Source: Actinospineispora acaciae DSM 45401 (GTDB lineage: Bacteria > Actinomycetota > Actinomycetes > Mycobacteriales > Pseudonocardiaceae). From it: a DNA stretch of 64,000 nucleotides. The stretch covers positions 62,001 through 126,000 of the forward strand of contig NZ_JIAI01000007.1 in NCBI RefSeq assembly GCF_000620785.1. The letters are read 5' to 3'. Positions 43,172 to 52,400 of this stretch are shown piece by piece; position 1 is the first letter of the stretch; each line of letters opens with the position of its first letter. A program made the translations under genes and the position numbers. The notes under the pieces were generated by a model. It was not told the origin of the DNA. It saw only the letters and a list, made by a program, of their open reading frames with translations, and did no database searches.

Positions 43172-44481
43172 TCGGCGGCCTCCGGCTCACCGTCCTCGAT
43201 CGCCCGATGACGCGTCTCGGCGAGGAACACCAGGCACAGCAGCGAGATCACCGCTGTCGCGACCATCAACGTCACGACCGGCAGGTAGCCACCGAAACCG
43301 GCCACCAGCGCCGCGGCCACGATCGGGGTCGGGCCGCTGATCAGCGCGGCGGCCAGCTGGTAGGCGAGCGAGATGCCGCTGTAGCGAGTCCGCGCGGTGA
43401 ACGACTCGGCGAAGAAGCTGGAGGTCACCGCGTAGACCGGGGCATGGCCCAGCGCGAGCCCGAGCACCGTGGCGAGGGTGAGCAGCGCCGCCGATCCCGA
43501 TGCGGCCATGGCGAAGTAGGGATAGGCGAAGACCGCGAGGAATATGTTTCCGAAGATGAGGATGGGCCGGCGGCCGACCCGGTCGGAGAGCAGCGCGAAG
43601 AGCAGGATCGCCACGAAGTCGACGATCGAGCCGACGATCAGGGCGAAGAGCGTCTCGTTCCTGCTCAGGCCCACGGTGGTCGTCGCGTAGGCGATCGCGT
43701 AGACCGTGATCACGTAGAACCCGACATTGATGCCCGCGCACAGTCCGGTGGTGAGCAGGACCTGTTTCTTCGCCGTCCGGAGGATCTCGCCGATCGGGAG
43801 CTTGACCTGGCGCCCCTGGGCCCGGATGCGCGCGAACACCGGCGATTCCTCGACGCGGAGGCGAATGATCAGGCCGACGACCACCAACAGGGCGCTGAGC
43901 AGGAACGGCAACCGCCAGCCCCAGGAGACGAACGCCGCCTCGGGCATCGCGGCGGATATTCCGGCGAGCGTTCCCGTGGCCAGGATGAGCGACAGCGGGA
44001 TGCCCAACTGCGCCCAGCTCGCGTAGAAACCACGCCTGTTCGAGGGCGCGTGCTCGACGCTCATCAGCACCGCGCCGCCCCATTCCCCGCCCACCGCGAC
44101 GCCCTGCAGGATGCGCAGGACCACCAGCACGATCGGAGCCCAGATGCCGATCTGGGCGTAGGTCGGGAGCAGGCCGACGAACACGGTCGCCAGGCCCATG
44201 ATGAGCAGCGTGGTCACCAGGGTCGTCTTGCGGCCGACCCGGTCGCCGAGATGTCCGAAGATGATGCCGCCCACCGGCCTGGCCACAAAGCCGACCGCGA
44301 ATGTCGCGAGGCTCGCGAGCGTCCCGACCACCGGGTCGAACTCGGGGAAGAACAACCGGTTCATCACCAGCGCTGCGGCCTGGCTGTAAATGACGAAGTC
44401 GTACCATTCAATAGTCGTTCCGACAAGGCTGGCGAAAGCGACCTTACGAATCTCACGAGCTGGTCGGTCGTCTGACTTCAT
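43132..44481 (-). CDS. MFS transporter, MHS family
   Basis: 449 residues from ATG 44481. MHS signatures: ASLVGTTIEWYDFVIYSQAAALV, GHLGDRVGRKTTLV, LRILQGVAVGGEWGGAVLM, and a second LSDRVGRRP loop at mid-protein. Twelve membrane helices expected. Divergent from a GntR/FCD regulator plus an Asp/hydantoin-racemase-like enzyme, so it probably imports the acid or hydantoin-type compound acted on by that enzyme. Second of three MHS carriers in the window. Confidence 0.9.
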   Translation of the reverse strand: MKSDDRPAREIRKVAFASLVGTTIEWYDFVIYSQAAALVMNRLFFPEFDPVVGTLASLATFAVGFVARPVGGIIFGHLGDRVGRKTTLVTTLLIMGLATVFVGLLPTYAQIGIWAPIVLVVLRILQGVAVGGEWGGAVLMSVEHAPSNRRGFYASWAQLGIPLSLILATGTLAGISAAMPEAAFVSWGWRLPFLLSALLVVVGLIIRLRVEESPVFARIRAQGRQVKLPIGEILRTAKKQVLLTTGLCAGINVGFYVITVYAIAYATTTVGLSRNETLFALIVGSIVDFVAILLFALLSDRVGRRPILIFGNIFLAVFAYPYFAMAASGSAALLTLATVLGLALGHAPVYAVTSSFFAESFTARTRYSGISLAYQLAAALISGPTPIVAAALVAGFGGYLPVVTLMVATAVISLLCLVFLAETRHRAIEDGEPEAADQRVGVVEPGAAG

Positions 44482-44703
44482 TGTCGTCCTCAAAGAAAGA
44501 AGAAAGTGGAGCCCGGACGAGGAACGCGGCCGGGCCGGCGCCGTCGACGCGCGACCCGGGCCGCCGCGTGGATCGCCGGACCGGGCAGCGCCATCGACGT
44601 GGGGGCGAGCGACATGCCTGACCTCTCCTAGCCGGCGCCCACGGCGCCGATCGGCCCGAAAGTATTGGATTGTCCTACGGTTGGTCAATAGGGCTGTTGG
44701 GCA

Positions 44704-44718
44704 GTAGGTGTAACCTAC
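44704..44718. promoter_or_regulatory. GntR-type operator palindrome
   Basis: GTAGGTGTAACCTAC has perfect 6-bp arms GTAGGT/ACCTAC around 3 nt, typical of FadR/FCD-type GntR sites. It lies 21 bp upstream of the GntR start and in the 258-bp gap shared with the divergent MHS transporter, suited to autoregulation. The rest of the gap holds no gene. Confidence 0.55.
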
Positions 44719-44739
44719 AGGCGGCAGAGGGGAGCCCCG

Positions 44740-45420
44740 ATGAAGATCACCCGCGTCTACGCCCCGGTCCGCGAGCAGGTCGTCGAGGTGATCCGGGCGG
44801 AGATCGTCAACGGGGATCTCCGGCCCGGCCAACGGCTGGTGGAGCGGGAGGTGTGCGAGCGGCTCGACATCTCCCGCAACACCCTGCGGGAGGCCCTTCG
44901 CCAGCTGGAGGCCGAGGGATTCGTGACCATCGCGCCCAACAGGGGCCCGGCCGTGGCCGTGCTGACCGCCGACGAGGCCCGCCAGGTCTACCAGGTTCGC
45001 GAGGCGCTCGAATGCATGGCGGTGCGGCTGTTCGTCGAGCGTTCGGACAGCTCGGATCGTGACAAGCTGCGCGACGTGGTGGCCCGGCTGCGCGACGCCC
45101 ACACCACCGGTTCGGTCACCACCATGCTCGACGCCAAGACCGGCTTCTACGACGTGCTCTACGCCGGGTGCGGCAACGACGTGCTCCGAGGCCAGGCCGC
45201 GCTGCTGCAGTCCAGGCTCTACCAGCTGCGGGCCCGGTCGCTGTCCAGGCCCGGCCGGCCGATCGACAGCATCGCCGAGATCGAGCAGGTGCTGGAGCTC
45301 ATCGCCTCGGGGGACGCCGCCGGCGCCGCCGAGCTGTGGAGCCGGCACATCCGAGGGGCGGCCGCCGCCGCACTGGCCGACAACACCGACAACATGACGG
45401 AGAGCGGAGGACGACAGTGA
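44740..45420 (+). CDS. GntR-family (FCD domain) transcriptional regulator
   Basis: 226 residues from ATG 44740, with GAGGGGAG upstream. Winged HTH at the N-terminus: GDLRPGQRLVEREVCERLDISRNTLREALRQLEAEGFV. C-terminal FCD helical domain, with metal-binding residues expected in VYQVREALECMAVRLF and the HI of LWSRHIRG. Its stop overlaps the GTG of the racemase-like gene, so regulator and enzyme are made together. Likely senses a carboxylic acid and controls both the operon and the divergent transporter. Confidence 0.9.
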   Translation: MKITRVYAPVREQVVEVIRAEIVNGDLRPGQRLVEREVCERLDISRNTLREALRQLEAEGFVTIAPNRGPAVAVLTADEARQVYQVREALECMAVRLFVERSDSSDRDKLRDVVARLRDAHTTGSVTTMLDAKTGFYDVLYAGCGNDVLRGQAALLQSRLYQLRARSLSRPGRPIDSIAEIEQVLELIASGDAAGAAELWSRHIRGAAAAALADNTDNMTESGGRQ

Positions 45421-46280
45421 CCGGCCCGACGCCCGACACCACCAGGATCTGGGTCCAGAGCGTCACCGACCTGAGCGTGCTGCCCTTGTACGCGCAACAG
45501 CTCGAGGAGCACGCCGCGCGCTGCGTGCGGCCCTCGACAGTGGTCGACGTGCACGGAGTCGCCCCCGGCACCTACCCCGAGGGCGTCCCGCCGGTCGAGC
45601 TGCTGCGCTATCCCGCCGCCGAGTACCTGCTCGGCGTGCAACTGCTGCGCAACGCCGGACGCGCCGAACAGGAGGGCTACCACGCCTTCGCGGTCAGCTG
45701 CTTCTTCGACCCGGTCCTGGCCGAGCTGCGCGGCGCCGTGGACATCCCCGTCGTCAGCCTCTGCGAGAGCACGCTCATGATGAGCGCGGCCGCCGGGTGC
45801 CACCTCGGCCTGATCGGCATCGCGGAGTCGAACAAGGACCGGCTCGTCGACCTGGTCGGCCGGTACGGGTTCGCGGCGAGGGTGGCGGCGATCGTGGAGG
45901 TCGACCCGCCCATCGGCGAGGACGAGATGCATCGGGCGTACGGCGACCCCGCCCTGCTGCTCCCGAGGTTCGAGGCCGCGGCCGGACGCTGCGCGGACGC
46001 CGCCGCGGACCTGTTGATCCCGGCCGAGGGCGTGCTGAACAGCCTGCTCACCCGGGGTGGCATCGGTGAGCTTGCCGGGATCCCGGTGGTCGACGCCTTC
46101 GCCGCGCTGCTCGCCCATGCCGAGGCGCTGGCCTGGCTGTCCCGCAACTCCGGGCTGACCGTCAGCCACCGGCACGGCTACGCCCGGGCGCCCGCCGAGA
46201 TGATGGACGCCGTCTCGGCGCGTGCGCGCGAGGCGCTGGCGGAATCGGCGACGGCCGTTCGAGGTTTGCGCACCACCTGA
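45417..46280 (+). CDS. Asp/Glu/hydantoin racemase-family protein
   Basis: 287 residues from GTG 45417, overlapping the GntR stop. The two-cysteine racemase arrangement is only partly visible: FAVSCFFDPVLAELRGAVDIPVVSLCEST resembles hydantoin racemase/maleate isomerase proteins with the first Cys in AVSCFFDP, while the second-half catalytic position falls in LIPAEGVLNSLL, where a Cys is missing. It could be a racemase variant or a decarboxylase/isomerase of the same fold. Context (GntR, MHS carrier) indicates catabolism of a small acid or hydantoin. Confidence 0.75.
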   Translation: MTGPTPDTTRIWVQSVTDLSVLPLYAQQLEEHAARCVRPSTVVDVHGVAPGTYPEGVPPVELLRYPAAEYLLGVQLLRNAGRAEQEGYHAFAVSCFFDPVLAELRGAVDIPVVSLCESTLMMSAAAGCHLGLIGIAESNKDRLVDLVGRYGFAARVAAIVEVDPPIGEDEMHRAYGDPALLLPRFEAAAGRCADAAADLLIPAEGVLNSLLTRGGIGELAGIPVVDAFAALLAHAEALAWLSRNSGLTVSHRHGYARAPAEMMDAVSARAREALAESATAVRGLRTT

Positions 46281-46331
46281 CGGGGTAGGTCCGGGCGTCA
46301 CAACGGGGTTTCCGTGAGGAGGCGGTTCGCC

Positions 46332-46745
46332 GTGGCCCGCGTGCCGAGAGGCCCAGACATTCTCGATACGGTTCCCACCCCGGACCCGGCTCACGAACAG
46401 GACGACCGACCGGATCTGGCGGCGCTGCACGACAATCTCTTCGACGGGGAGCGCTTCGACGGAATCTACCGGGGTTGCCCGGGAGGGATTCACCTTCTCG
46501 CGGTCACCAACCGGCGCCTCATGGTCCTGGACTCCAGCCGCCGCGAAGGCCGAACGGCCCTCACCTCGATACCGATCTCCCAGATATCCACCGTGAGCTA
46601 CCTCGCCCCGGACCACCGCTCGATCCCCAGGTCCACCACCGTCGAGATCCAGGTGCGCTCCACCTACTTCGAGCTGTGCTGCCAGGACGAGGAACAGGCA
46701 CACGAGGTGCACGACCTGCTCATCTGGAACCTGGTCGGCGTCTGA
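46332..46745 (+). CDS. PH-like domain protein (bacterial YokE type)
   Basis: 137 residues; GTG 46332 is chosen because GGAGG lies about 10 bases upstream. The core (DGERFDGIYRGCPGGIHLLAVTNRRLMVLD ... SIPISQISTVSYL) matches the bacterial PH-like fold, with its alternating strands and VTNRRL motif. A C-terminal helix follows. No signal or membrane helix. Such proteins bind lipids or proteins in stress responses. Role here unknown. Confidence 0.7.
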   Translation: MARVPRGPDILDTVPTPDPAHEQDDRPDLAALHDNLFDGERFDGIYRGCPGGIHLLAVTNRRLMVLDSSRREGRTALTSIPISQISTVSYLAPDHRSIPRSTTVEIQVRSTYFELCCQDEEQAHEVHDLLIWNLVGV

Positions 46746-46785
46746 GCGCCGTTTGGACCGACTCCGAGCGGGAACCTGAACCCGC

Positions 46786-46992
46786 AAGAACCTGGTCCAG
46801 CGCGCGCCCTCCCCCACCGACGCCCGCGCGGTCCGCGTCGAGCTCACCGGATCCGGCGGCGCCCTGCTGGAGCACGTCCAGCAGTCCCACCGCGCCGGGA
46901 TCCGCACCGCGCTCGACCGCATCCCGCCCGGAGACCGGCTGCCCCTGGTGCGAGCGCTGCGCGGCCTGGCGGCGGCCGCCGTTCCCCGGTAA
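46786..46992 (+). pseudogene. MarR-family regulator remnant (C-terminal part)
   Basis: The frame KNLVQRAPSPTDARAVRVELT ... DRLPLVRALRGLAAAAVPR is the wing and C-terminal dimerisation helix of a MarR regulator. The N-terminal half with the recognition helix is absent upstream, where the PH-like gene ends, and no start codon fits. A deletion remnant. The remaining bases to 47186 hold a short CATCAA/TTGATG hairpin near 47112 and no gene. Confidence 0.65.
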
Positions 46993-47186
46993 ACCGTTTC
47001 GACCCCGTCCCCGCCCGTACCGAGGCCGTGGGACACTGTGCGGCGTACGCGTCCGGGTTCTGACCCGGATCGCCCTCGGCCGCGGTGCGTGAGTCCGCCC
47101 GCACCCCGCCCATCAAATCCCCTTGATGAACCGCGACCGTCACCGCGCGGGCTCCCAGCCATGCACAAAGAGAATGGAGTAACCCC

Positions 47187-47693
47187 ATGAGTGCCGACCG
47201 AATGACCAATGGCGCCGAACGAGAGCTCATCGAGAACACGCTCGATCGCAACCGCGAAGCGCTGATCGAGACCGCGCGCGGCCTCTCCGAAGCCGACGCC
47301 CGCCGGCGACTCGTCCCGTCGCTGACGACACCGATCTCGCTGATCAAGCATGCCGCCGCCGCCGAACGGATCTGGTTCCAACGGTTCTGGGCGGGGCTCG
47401 ACGAGTCCGAATGCGACGGATACTCGAACCGTGACGAGGGCACCTTCGCCGTCGCGGACGACGAGCCCCTGGCCGACGTGATCGCCGAGTTCGAACGCGC
47501 CAGCCGGCGGTCACGGGTCATCGCCGCCCGCTTCGACCTCGACGACACCAAGGACAACCCCCGCGAAGGGACCGTCAGCATGCGGTGGACCCTGCTCGCC
47601 ATGATCGAGGAGTTCGCCCGGCACGCGGGGCACGGCGACATACTTCGCGAACAGATCGACCGGTCCACGGCCCGGCAGCGCGAGCGGCGGTGA
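47187..47693 (+). CDS. DinB/DUF664-family protein
   Basis: 168 residues from ATG 47187, preceded by AGAGAATGGAGTAA. A four-helix DinB-like fold is indicated by the metal-binding His of SLIKHAAAAERIWFQRF and the C-terminal EEFARHAGHGDILREQID. The DUF664 group is common in actinobacteria and includes putative mycothiol- or metal-dependent enzymes. Its stop overlaps a possible GTG start of the rhomboid gene, so the two may be translated together. Confidence 0.85.
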   Translation: MSADRMTNGAERELIENTLDRNREALIETARGLSEADARRRLVPSLTTPISLIKHAAAAERIWFQRFWAGLDESECDGYSNRDEGTFAVADDEPLADVIAEFERASRRSRVIAARFDLDDTKDNPREGTVSMRWTLLAMIEEFARHAGHGDILREQIDRSTARQRERR

Positions 47694-47719
47694 GCGGTCG
47701 CCTCGGCGCGCGTGTTCTC

Positions 47720-48478
47720 ATGGTCTGCCCAGCCGCACCAGCAACAGGGAGGGTCGGTATCTCGTACGCCGGCGTGGTCGACGACTGTTCGAAGTGGGCG
47801 GGCGGGGTCGCGCGCCGATACCCCGTGACGCTGGCCGTCGCGGTCCTCACCTCGGCCGTGAGCGTTCCGGCCCTGGTGTCCCCGGGGCTGGTGCGCGCGC
47901 TGGAGCAGGACCCGCACGCGTTCGCCCAGGGGCAGTGGTGGCGGCTGCTCACGCCCATGCTCATCCAGGGATACGGCCTCGGCCACCTCGCGTTCAACCT
48001 GCTCGGGATCGTGCTGGCCGGCATCGCCGTCGAACGCCGCTACGGATGGCGGCGCTGGCTGGTCGCCTACCTCGCCGGCGGTGTGGTGGCGATCGCGGTG
48101 ACCTCGGTGTTGTTCCCGGACCAGACCGACTCCGGCTCGTCCGCCGGGGTCGCCGGCCTGATCGGCGCGATGATGGTCGCGGTGGCGTCCTCCACGCGCC
48201 TCCCGCCGTGGCCGAGCCTGCTGTACGGACTGTTCTTCGCGGCCTACCTGAGCGCGCTCGCGCTCGGCGGGCCCATCGCCGGGGCGGTGGCCGGGACGGC
48301 CATGATCCCGGCGTTCCGGCTCACCCGAAAGCTCGCCGGCGAGCACGCCCTGCGCGTCGGCATCCTCGTCGTCGTCGGCGCCGCGACCGTCGCGATGCTC
48401 GCCGTCGGGGACAGCCACGGGATCGGCCTGGCCACCGGAATGATCGTGGCGACGCTGCCGCCGCCGAGGAACCAATGA
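47720..48478 (+). CDS. Rhomboid-family intramembrane protease-like protein
   Basis: 252 residues from ATG 47720; GTG 47690, overlapping the DinB stop, is an alternative. Six hydrophobic helices. Rhomboid marks: QWWRLLTPMLIQGYGLGHLAFNLLGI (helix 2 His/Asn region), a serine in the DSGSSAGVAGLIGAM helix at the GxSG position, and a His in GDSHGIGLATG near the last helix. An active Ser-His dyad is therefore possible, though the motif is slightly variant. Would cleave membrane proteins within the bilayer. Target unknown. Confidence 0.78.
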   Translation: MVCPAAPATGRVGISYAGVVDDCSKWAGGVARRYPVTLAVAVLTSAVSVPALVSPGLVRALEQDPHAFAQGQWWRLLTPMLIQGYGLGHLAFNLLGIVLAGIAVERRYGWRRWLVAYLAGGVVAIAVTSVLFPDQTDSGSSAGVAGLIGAMMVAVASSTRLPPWPSLLYGLFFAAYLSALALGGPIAGAVAGTAMIPAFRLTRKLAGEHALRVGILVVVGAATVAMLAVGDSHGIGLATGMIVATLPPPRNQ

Positions 48479-48547
48479 GCGTTCGGACGTGCTACACATG
48501 GCCGCGTACAGGCCCGCCGAGTGTTGCTCAGGGAGGGTGATCCCACC

Positions 48548-49348
48548 GTGGCCGACAGCTCACCGGATCCCAGGATCAACTTCGGCGTTCCCGGCGCCGC
48601 CAGGATCTGGAACTACTGGATGGGCGGCAAGGACTACTACGCCGTCGACAAACAGGCCGGAGACGCCGGCCTCGAGCTCTACGACATGCGCGCGATGGCG
48701 CGCGAGTGCCGGCAGGCCTCCATCCGCATAGTGCGTTTCCTGGCCGGCGAGGCCGGCATCCGGCAATTCCTGGACATCGGCGCCGGCCTGCCCGCCATGC
48801 AGAACACGCACGAGATCGCTCAGTCGATCGCCCCGGAATGCCGCGTGGTGTACGTGGACAACGACCCGGTGGTACTGGCGCACGCCCGCGCGCTGTTGAC
48901 CAACACCACCCCGGAAGGGGTCACGGCCTACATCGAGGCGGACTGCCACGACCCCGACCTGATCGTCTCCGATGCACGCAACGTGCTCAACTTCAACGAG
49001 CCGATCGCCGTGATGTTCATGGGCGTGCTCGGCCACGCGCGCAGCTTCGAGGCGGCACGGTCGATCGTCGCGCGGGTGATGGACGCGGTCGCACCCGGCA
49101 GCTACCTGGCCACCAACGAGGCCAACGACACCAACGAGGACTTCACCACGCTCTGCGCGAACTACGAACAGACCGGCGCCGTGCCCTACGTCCCGTACCC
49201 GGTCGAGGAGATACGCCGACGGTTCGACGGCCTGGAGATGGTCGAACCCGGCCTGGTGCCCGTGACAGACTGGCGACCCGAAGTCCCCGAAATCGGCAGC
49301 CCCACCCCGATGCGCGAGGTTCACGTCGGAGTCGCGCGCAAGCCCTGA
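48548..49348 (+). CDS. SAM-dependent methyltransferase (PF04672 type), copy 1
   Basis: 266 residues from GTG 48548, with AGGGAGG upstream. Actinobacterial PF04672 hallmarks: FGVPGAARIWNYWMGGKDYY at the N-terminus, IRQFLDIGAGLPAMQNTHEIAQ as the SAM-binding site, VVYVDNDPVVLAHARALL, and a conserved VARKP end. A very similar paralogue in opposite orientation lies at 58967-59776, so the two bracket the helicase island. The family's substrate is unknown. The stop is only 53 bp from that of the convergent helicase gene. Confidence 0.88.
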   Translation: MADSSPDPRINFGVPGAARIWNYWMGGKDYYAVDKQAGDAGLELYDMRAMARECRQASIRIVRFLAGEAGIRQFLDIGAGLPAMQNTHEIAQSIAPECRVVYVDNDPVVLAHARALLTNTTPEGVTAYIEADCHDPDLIVSDARNVLNFNEPIAVMFMGVLGHARSFEAARSIVARVMDAVAPGSYLATNEANDTNEDFTTLCANYEQTGAVPYVPYPVEEIRRRFDGLEMVEPGLVPVTDWRPEVPEIGSPTPMREVHVGVARKP

Positions 49349-49401
49349 GCCCCTGTGGCCAGCATGGGTTTGAGCACGGCCGGCCGATCTGAGCACGGCG
49401 C

Positions 49402-52400
49402 TCACTCACGGATCAGCCCACCCCCGTGAGCAAGCTGGCGCAGTGCCAAAAGCGCGCCGGCGCGGCTTAGATCAGCGTGGAACCGTTGATTCGAAAAGTT
49501 GCGAAGGCAGCCGTAGCACGATGTTTCTTCACCGCAGTCACAGTTCTCGATCCGGCCGAAAGCTGAGGCCACCACGATGTCGAATGCCTCACCGATTCGG
49601 AGCACTCCTCCCGCGCCGCCGGGCACCGTGTCGAACAGGACGATTCCAGTTCCGTTCTCGGGTCGTCTGTAAAGAGTGCCGCCAATATCGTCACGGCCGA
49701 GCTCAAGCCCGATCGCGGCGCCCTCCAGTAGGCCGTAGAGCAACGACAACCATGCGTCCTTGGCCATGGTCGGCGGCACGGCCAACGGGTCGAACGACAG
49801 ATCCAGCAGGTCGGTTTCGTAGGGGTGCGCGAGAGACCGCTGGCGCATAGGCCCGGCGCACTCGGTGTTGCGTAGCAAGTGGGGATGGCTCTTGGCGGGC
49901 TTGCTCAACACGCTGTGTCCCGCGCCGCACCAGTCACAGATCAAGTAGCCGCCGCCGTTCGGCCCCTCCGACACGGCGATCAGCTCGCCCCTGGCCTTTG
50001 AACGGGCGCGCACGGACCCGCCGTCGTGGGTACGCCACACCGTCGAGCCGACATCCTGGTCGCCGAGCGTGCGGACATAGGTCGCGCCGTTCCAGCTTCG
50101 TCTCGGCGGCGCGGTGCCGGGCTTGCTGGGTTCCGGTTCGGCGACAAAGCCGAATTCGGGAACATAATACTGCTTGTCCCGGTGCGCCACGACGGAGCAG
50201 GATGGGCACACCGGATCGATGTCCTCGTCACCCTCCCAGTAGTGCTGGCACCCCTCGCATACCACGTAACGTTTGCTGATCAGCTCACGTCCGGGCAATC
50301 GATAGACCCCGCCCGATCGCCACAGCCAACCGCCGGCGACCACCTCAGAGCCCGGCGCGTACTCATAGATGGCGGCGGACAGATCGCGGCTGAGTTCGAG
50401 CTTGCTGCCCACCGGATGGGCTGAGTAGCTGGTTCGAAGCTCGACAGTGTCGACAGGGAACCCGTACTTCGGAAGCACGTTGCGGTTGGCGAGGTAGCCG
50501 ATGAGCTCCCGCGAGGTCAGTGTGGCGATGGTCTTCTCGAAACGCTGGACGTCGTACCCGCGCCGCTGCTCGAAAGCATGCTGTCGCCGTTCCTCGAGGT
50601 TGTCGACGTCGTGTGCAAGTTGGAGACGCACTACGTCGATCAGATCGCACAACGTCGTCACCCAGGCCCCGCTGTCAACGCCGATCGCCGTTTGGACGTC
50701 GGCGGGCAACACAGCGCGCAATGACCTGTCCACCCCCGAGGGGACCGGAGTTAGGAAAGCTCGAAGGCGCGAAGACGGTGGGCTGTCACCGAGGAAGAAC
50801 TGCCCCGCGGTGCTCCATCGTTCACCCGCCAAGTCCATTGCGTGGCGGAAGAATGCGGCGAGCGCGATCGAGTGCGCATGTCGTCGGTCAATCCGTTGGT
50901 TGCCGAGCGGCACATAGGGCGCACGCACCTCGCCAGCGATCATCGCCTCGGGATGAGCGTAGCAGGACAGGTCGTGCGAGCGGCGTTGCGCGTAAGTGAG
51001 CACGAGGGCGGCTGATTCGGTACGGCGGCCAGCGCGTCCCGCCCGTTGCAGGTAGTTCGCGGTATTCGGTGGCATGTTGCGCAGCATGACTGACTGCAGC
51101 TCACCGACGTCGACTCCAAGCTCGAAAGTCGTCGAGCAGGACAGCACGTTCACCTGTCCTCTGACGAATCCCTGCTGTACCTCCGCGGCCTCGCGGCTCT
51201 GCAACTGCGCGGTGTGTTCCTTCGCCACCATCGGTACCGGATTCAGCGTTCTGTAGAGCCCTCGGTAGTGATTGTCGTCCTCGTCCGCACCACGCGGCAA
51301 GAAGGTGTGCAATGTGCCGTCACAGCCGAGCGTCGGGCAAATTCCCCGCACCGATACGGCAGCCACCCGTAGGCAGCGATCGCACTGGTAGATCGGTTTG
51401 TCCACCAGTGAAAGCTCCAGCCATGTGTGGTCTATTTGCCGCACGGCCCCCAACTGCCGAACGTTATCGCTCGCAAGCCATCCTTCGGCCGGCTGGGTGA
51501 TAAACCTCCAGCAACCACGCAGTACCTGTGTGGGGTCGAGACCGCATTCGGTGGAAGCCAGCACTCGGCGCACGTAGTCAAGGCGACGGTTGCCTCCTCG
51601 TGTGGGCAACCAGCTGAGCACCTTTCGGGTTGGCTCCGATCCCTCTTCCCGCAGGTAGATCGGCCCTCGGCGGGGATCGAACGCTTCGTCGCGCGGGTCG
51701 ACGCCATCAGGCATGTCGACGACGCCCTGCTGACGGACGGTGCGGATCAACTCGGACAACAGGTTCCACGCTTCCTCGTCGGACAATCCGAGGCCGGTGA
51801 AGCCGGGTGGGATCTTCCACCGCTCGTCGCGGCCGAGGCCGACCTTGAGCAGGGCGAGACCTTCCAACGATTGGCGGTCATCGACCGCTACCAGCTCCTG
51901 CATGATCCACAATGCAGCCGCGCGTTCGCGTTGCTGGCGCGAGTCGCGGCGGCGAAACACATTCGAGTGGCCGGCCGCCTGAGCGACGTGGAACGTCAAA
52001 TCGCTCACGCTGATCGTTTCACCTGCGCGGGCACCTGCCGCGAGACCTCCGAGGATGAGCTTCCGGTGCTGGATGGACTCGTAGCTGGACGCCAGATACG
52101 GGGCGAAGAATGCGGCGGCCTGTCGGCTGTCGCTGAAGGACAGCAGCTTGCGCCCCTCTCCCGGCTGGTCGGCGAACGCTTCCTCGGCGGCTGGCGGCTG
52201 CTCCTGGTAGAGGGCCGTGGCCAGCACCGATGTCGCAGCGTCGGTGCCGCTGTCGAACAGGCGCACCATGGCGGCGCCGCGTGCGCCGCAGGCCAAGCAT
52301 CCCCTCGGCGCGGAGCCGCGCACCTGCGACAGCAGTCGGACGGGCCACAAGGTCGTCGAAGCACATCCCGGTTGGCCGCAGGAACCACCGCCGGCTCCGG

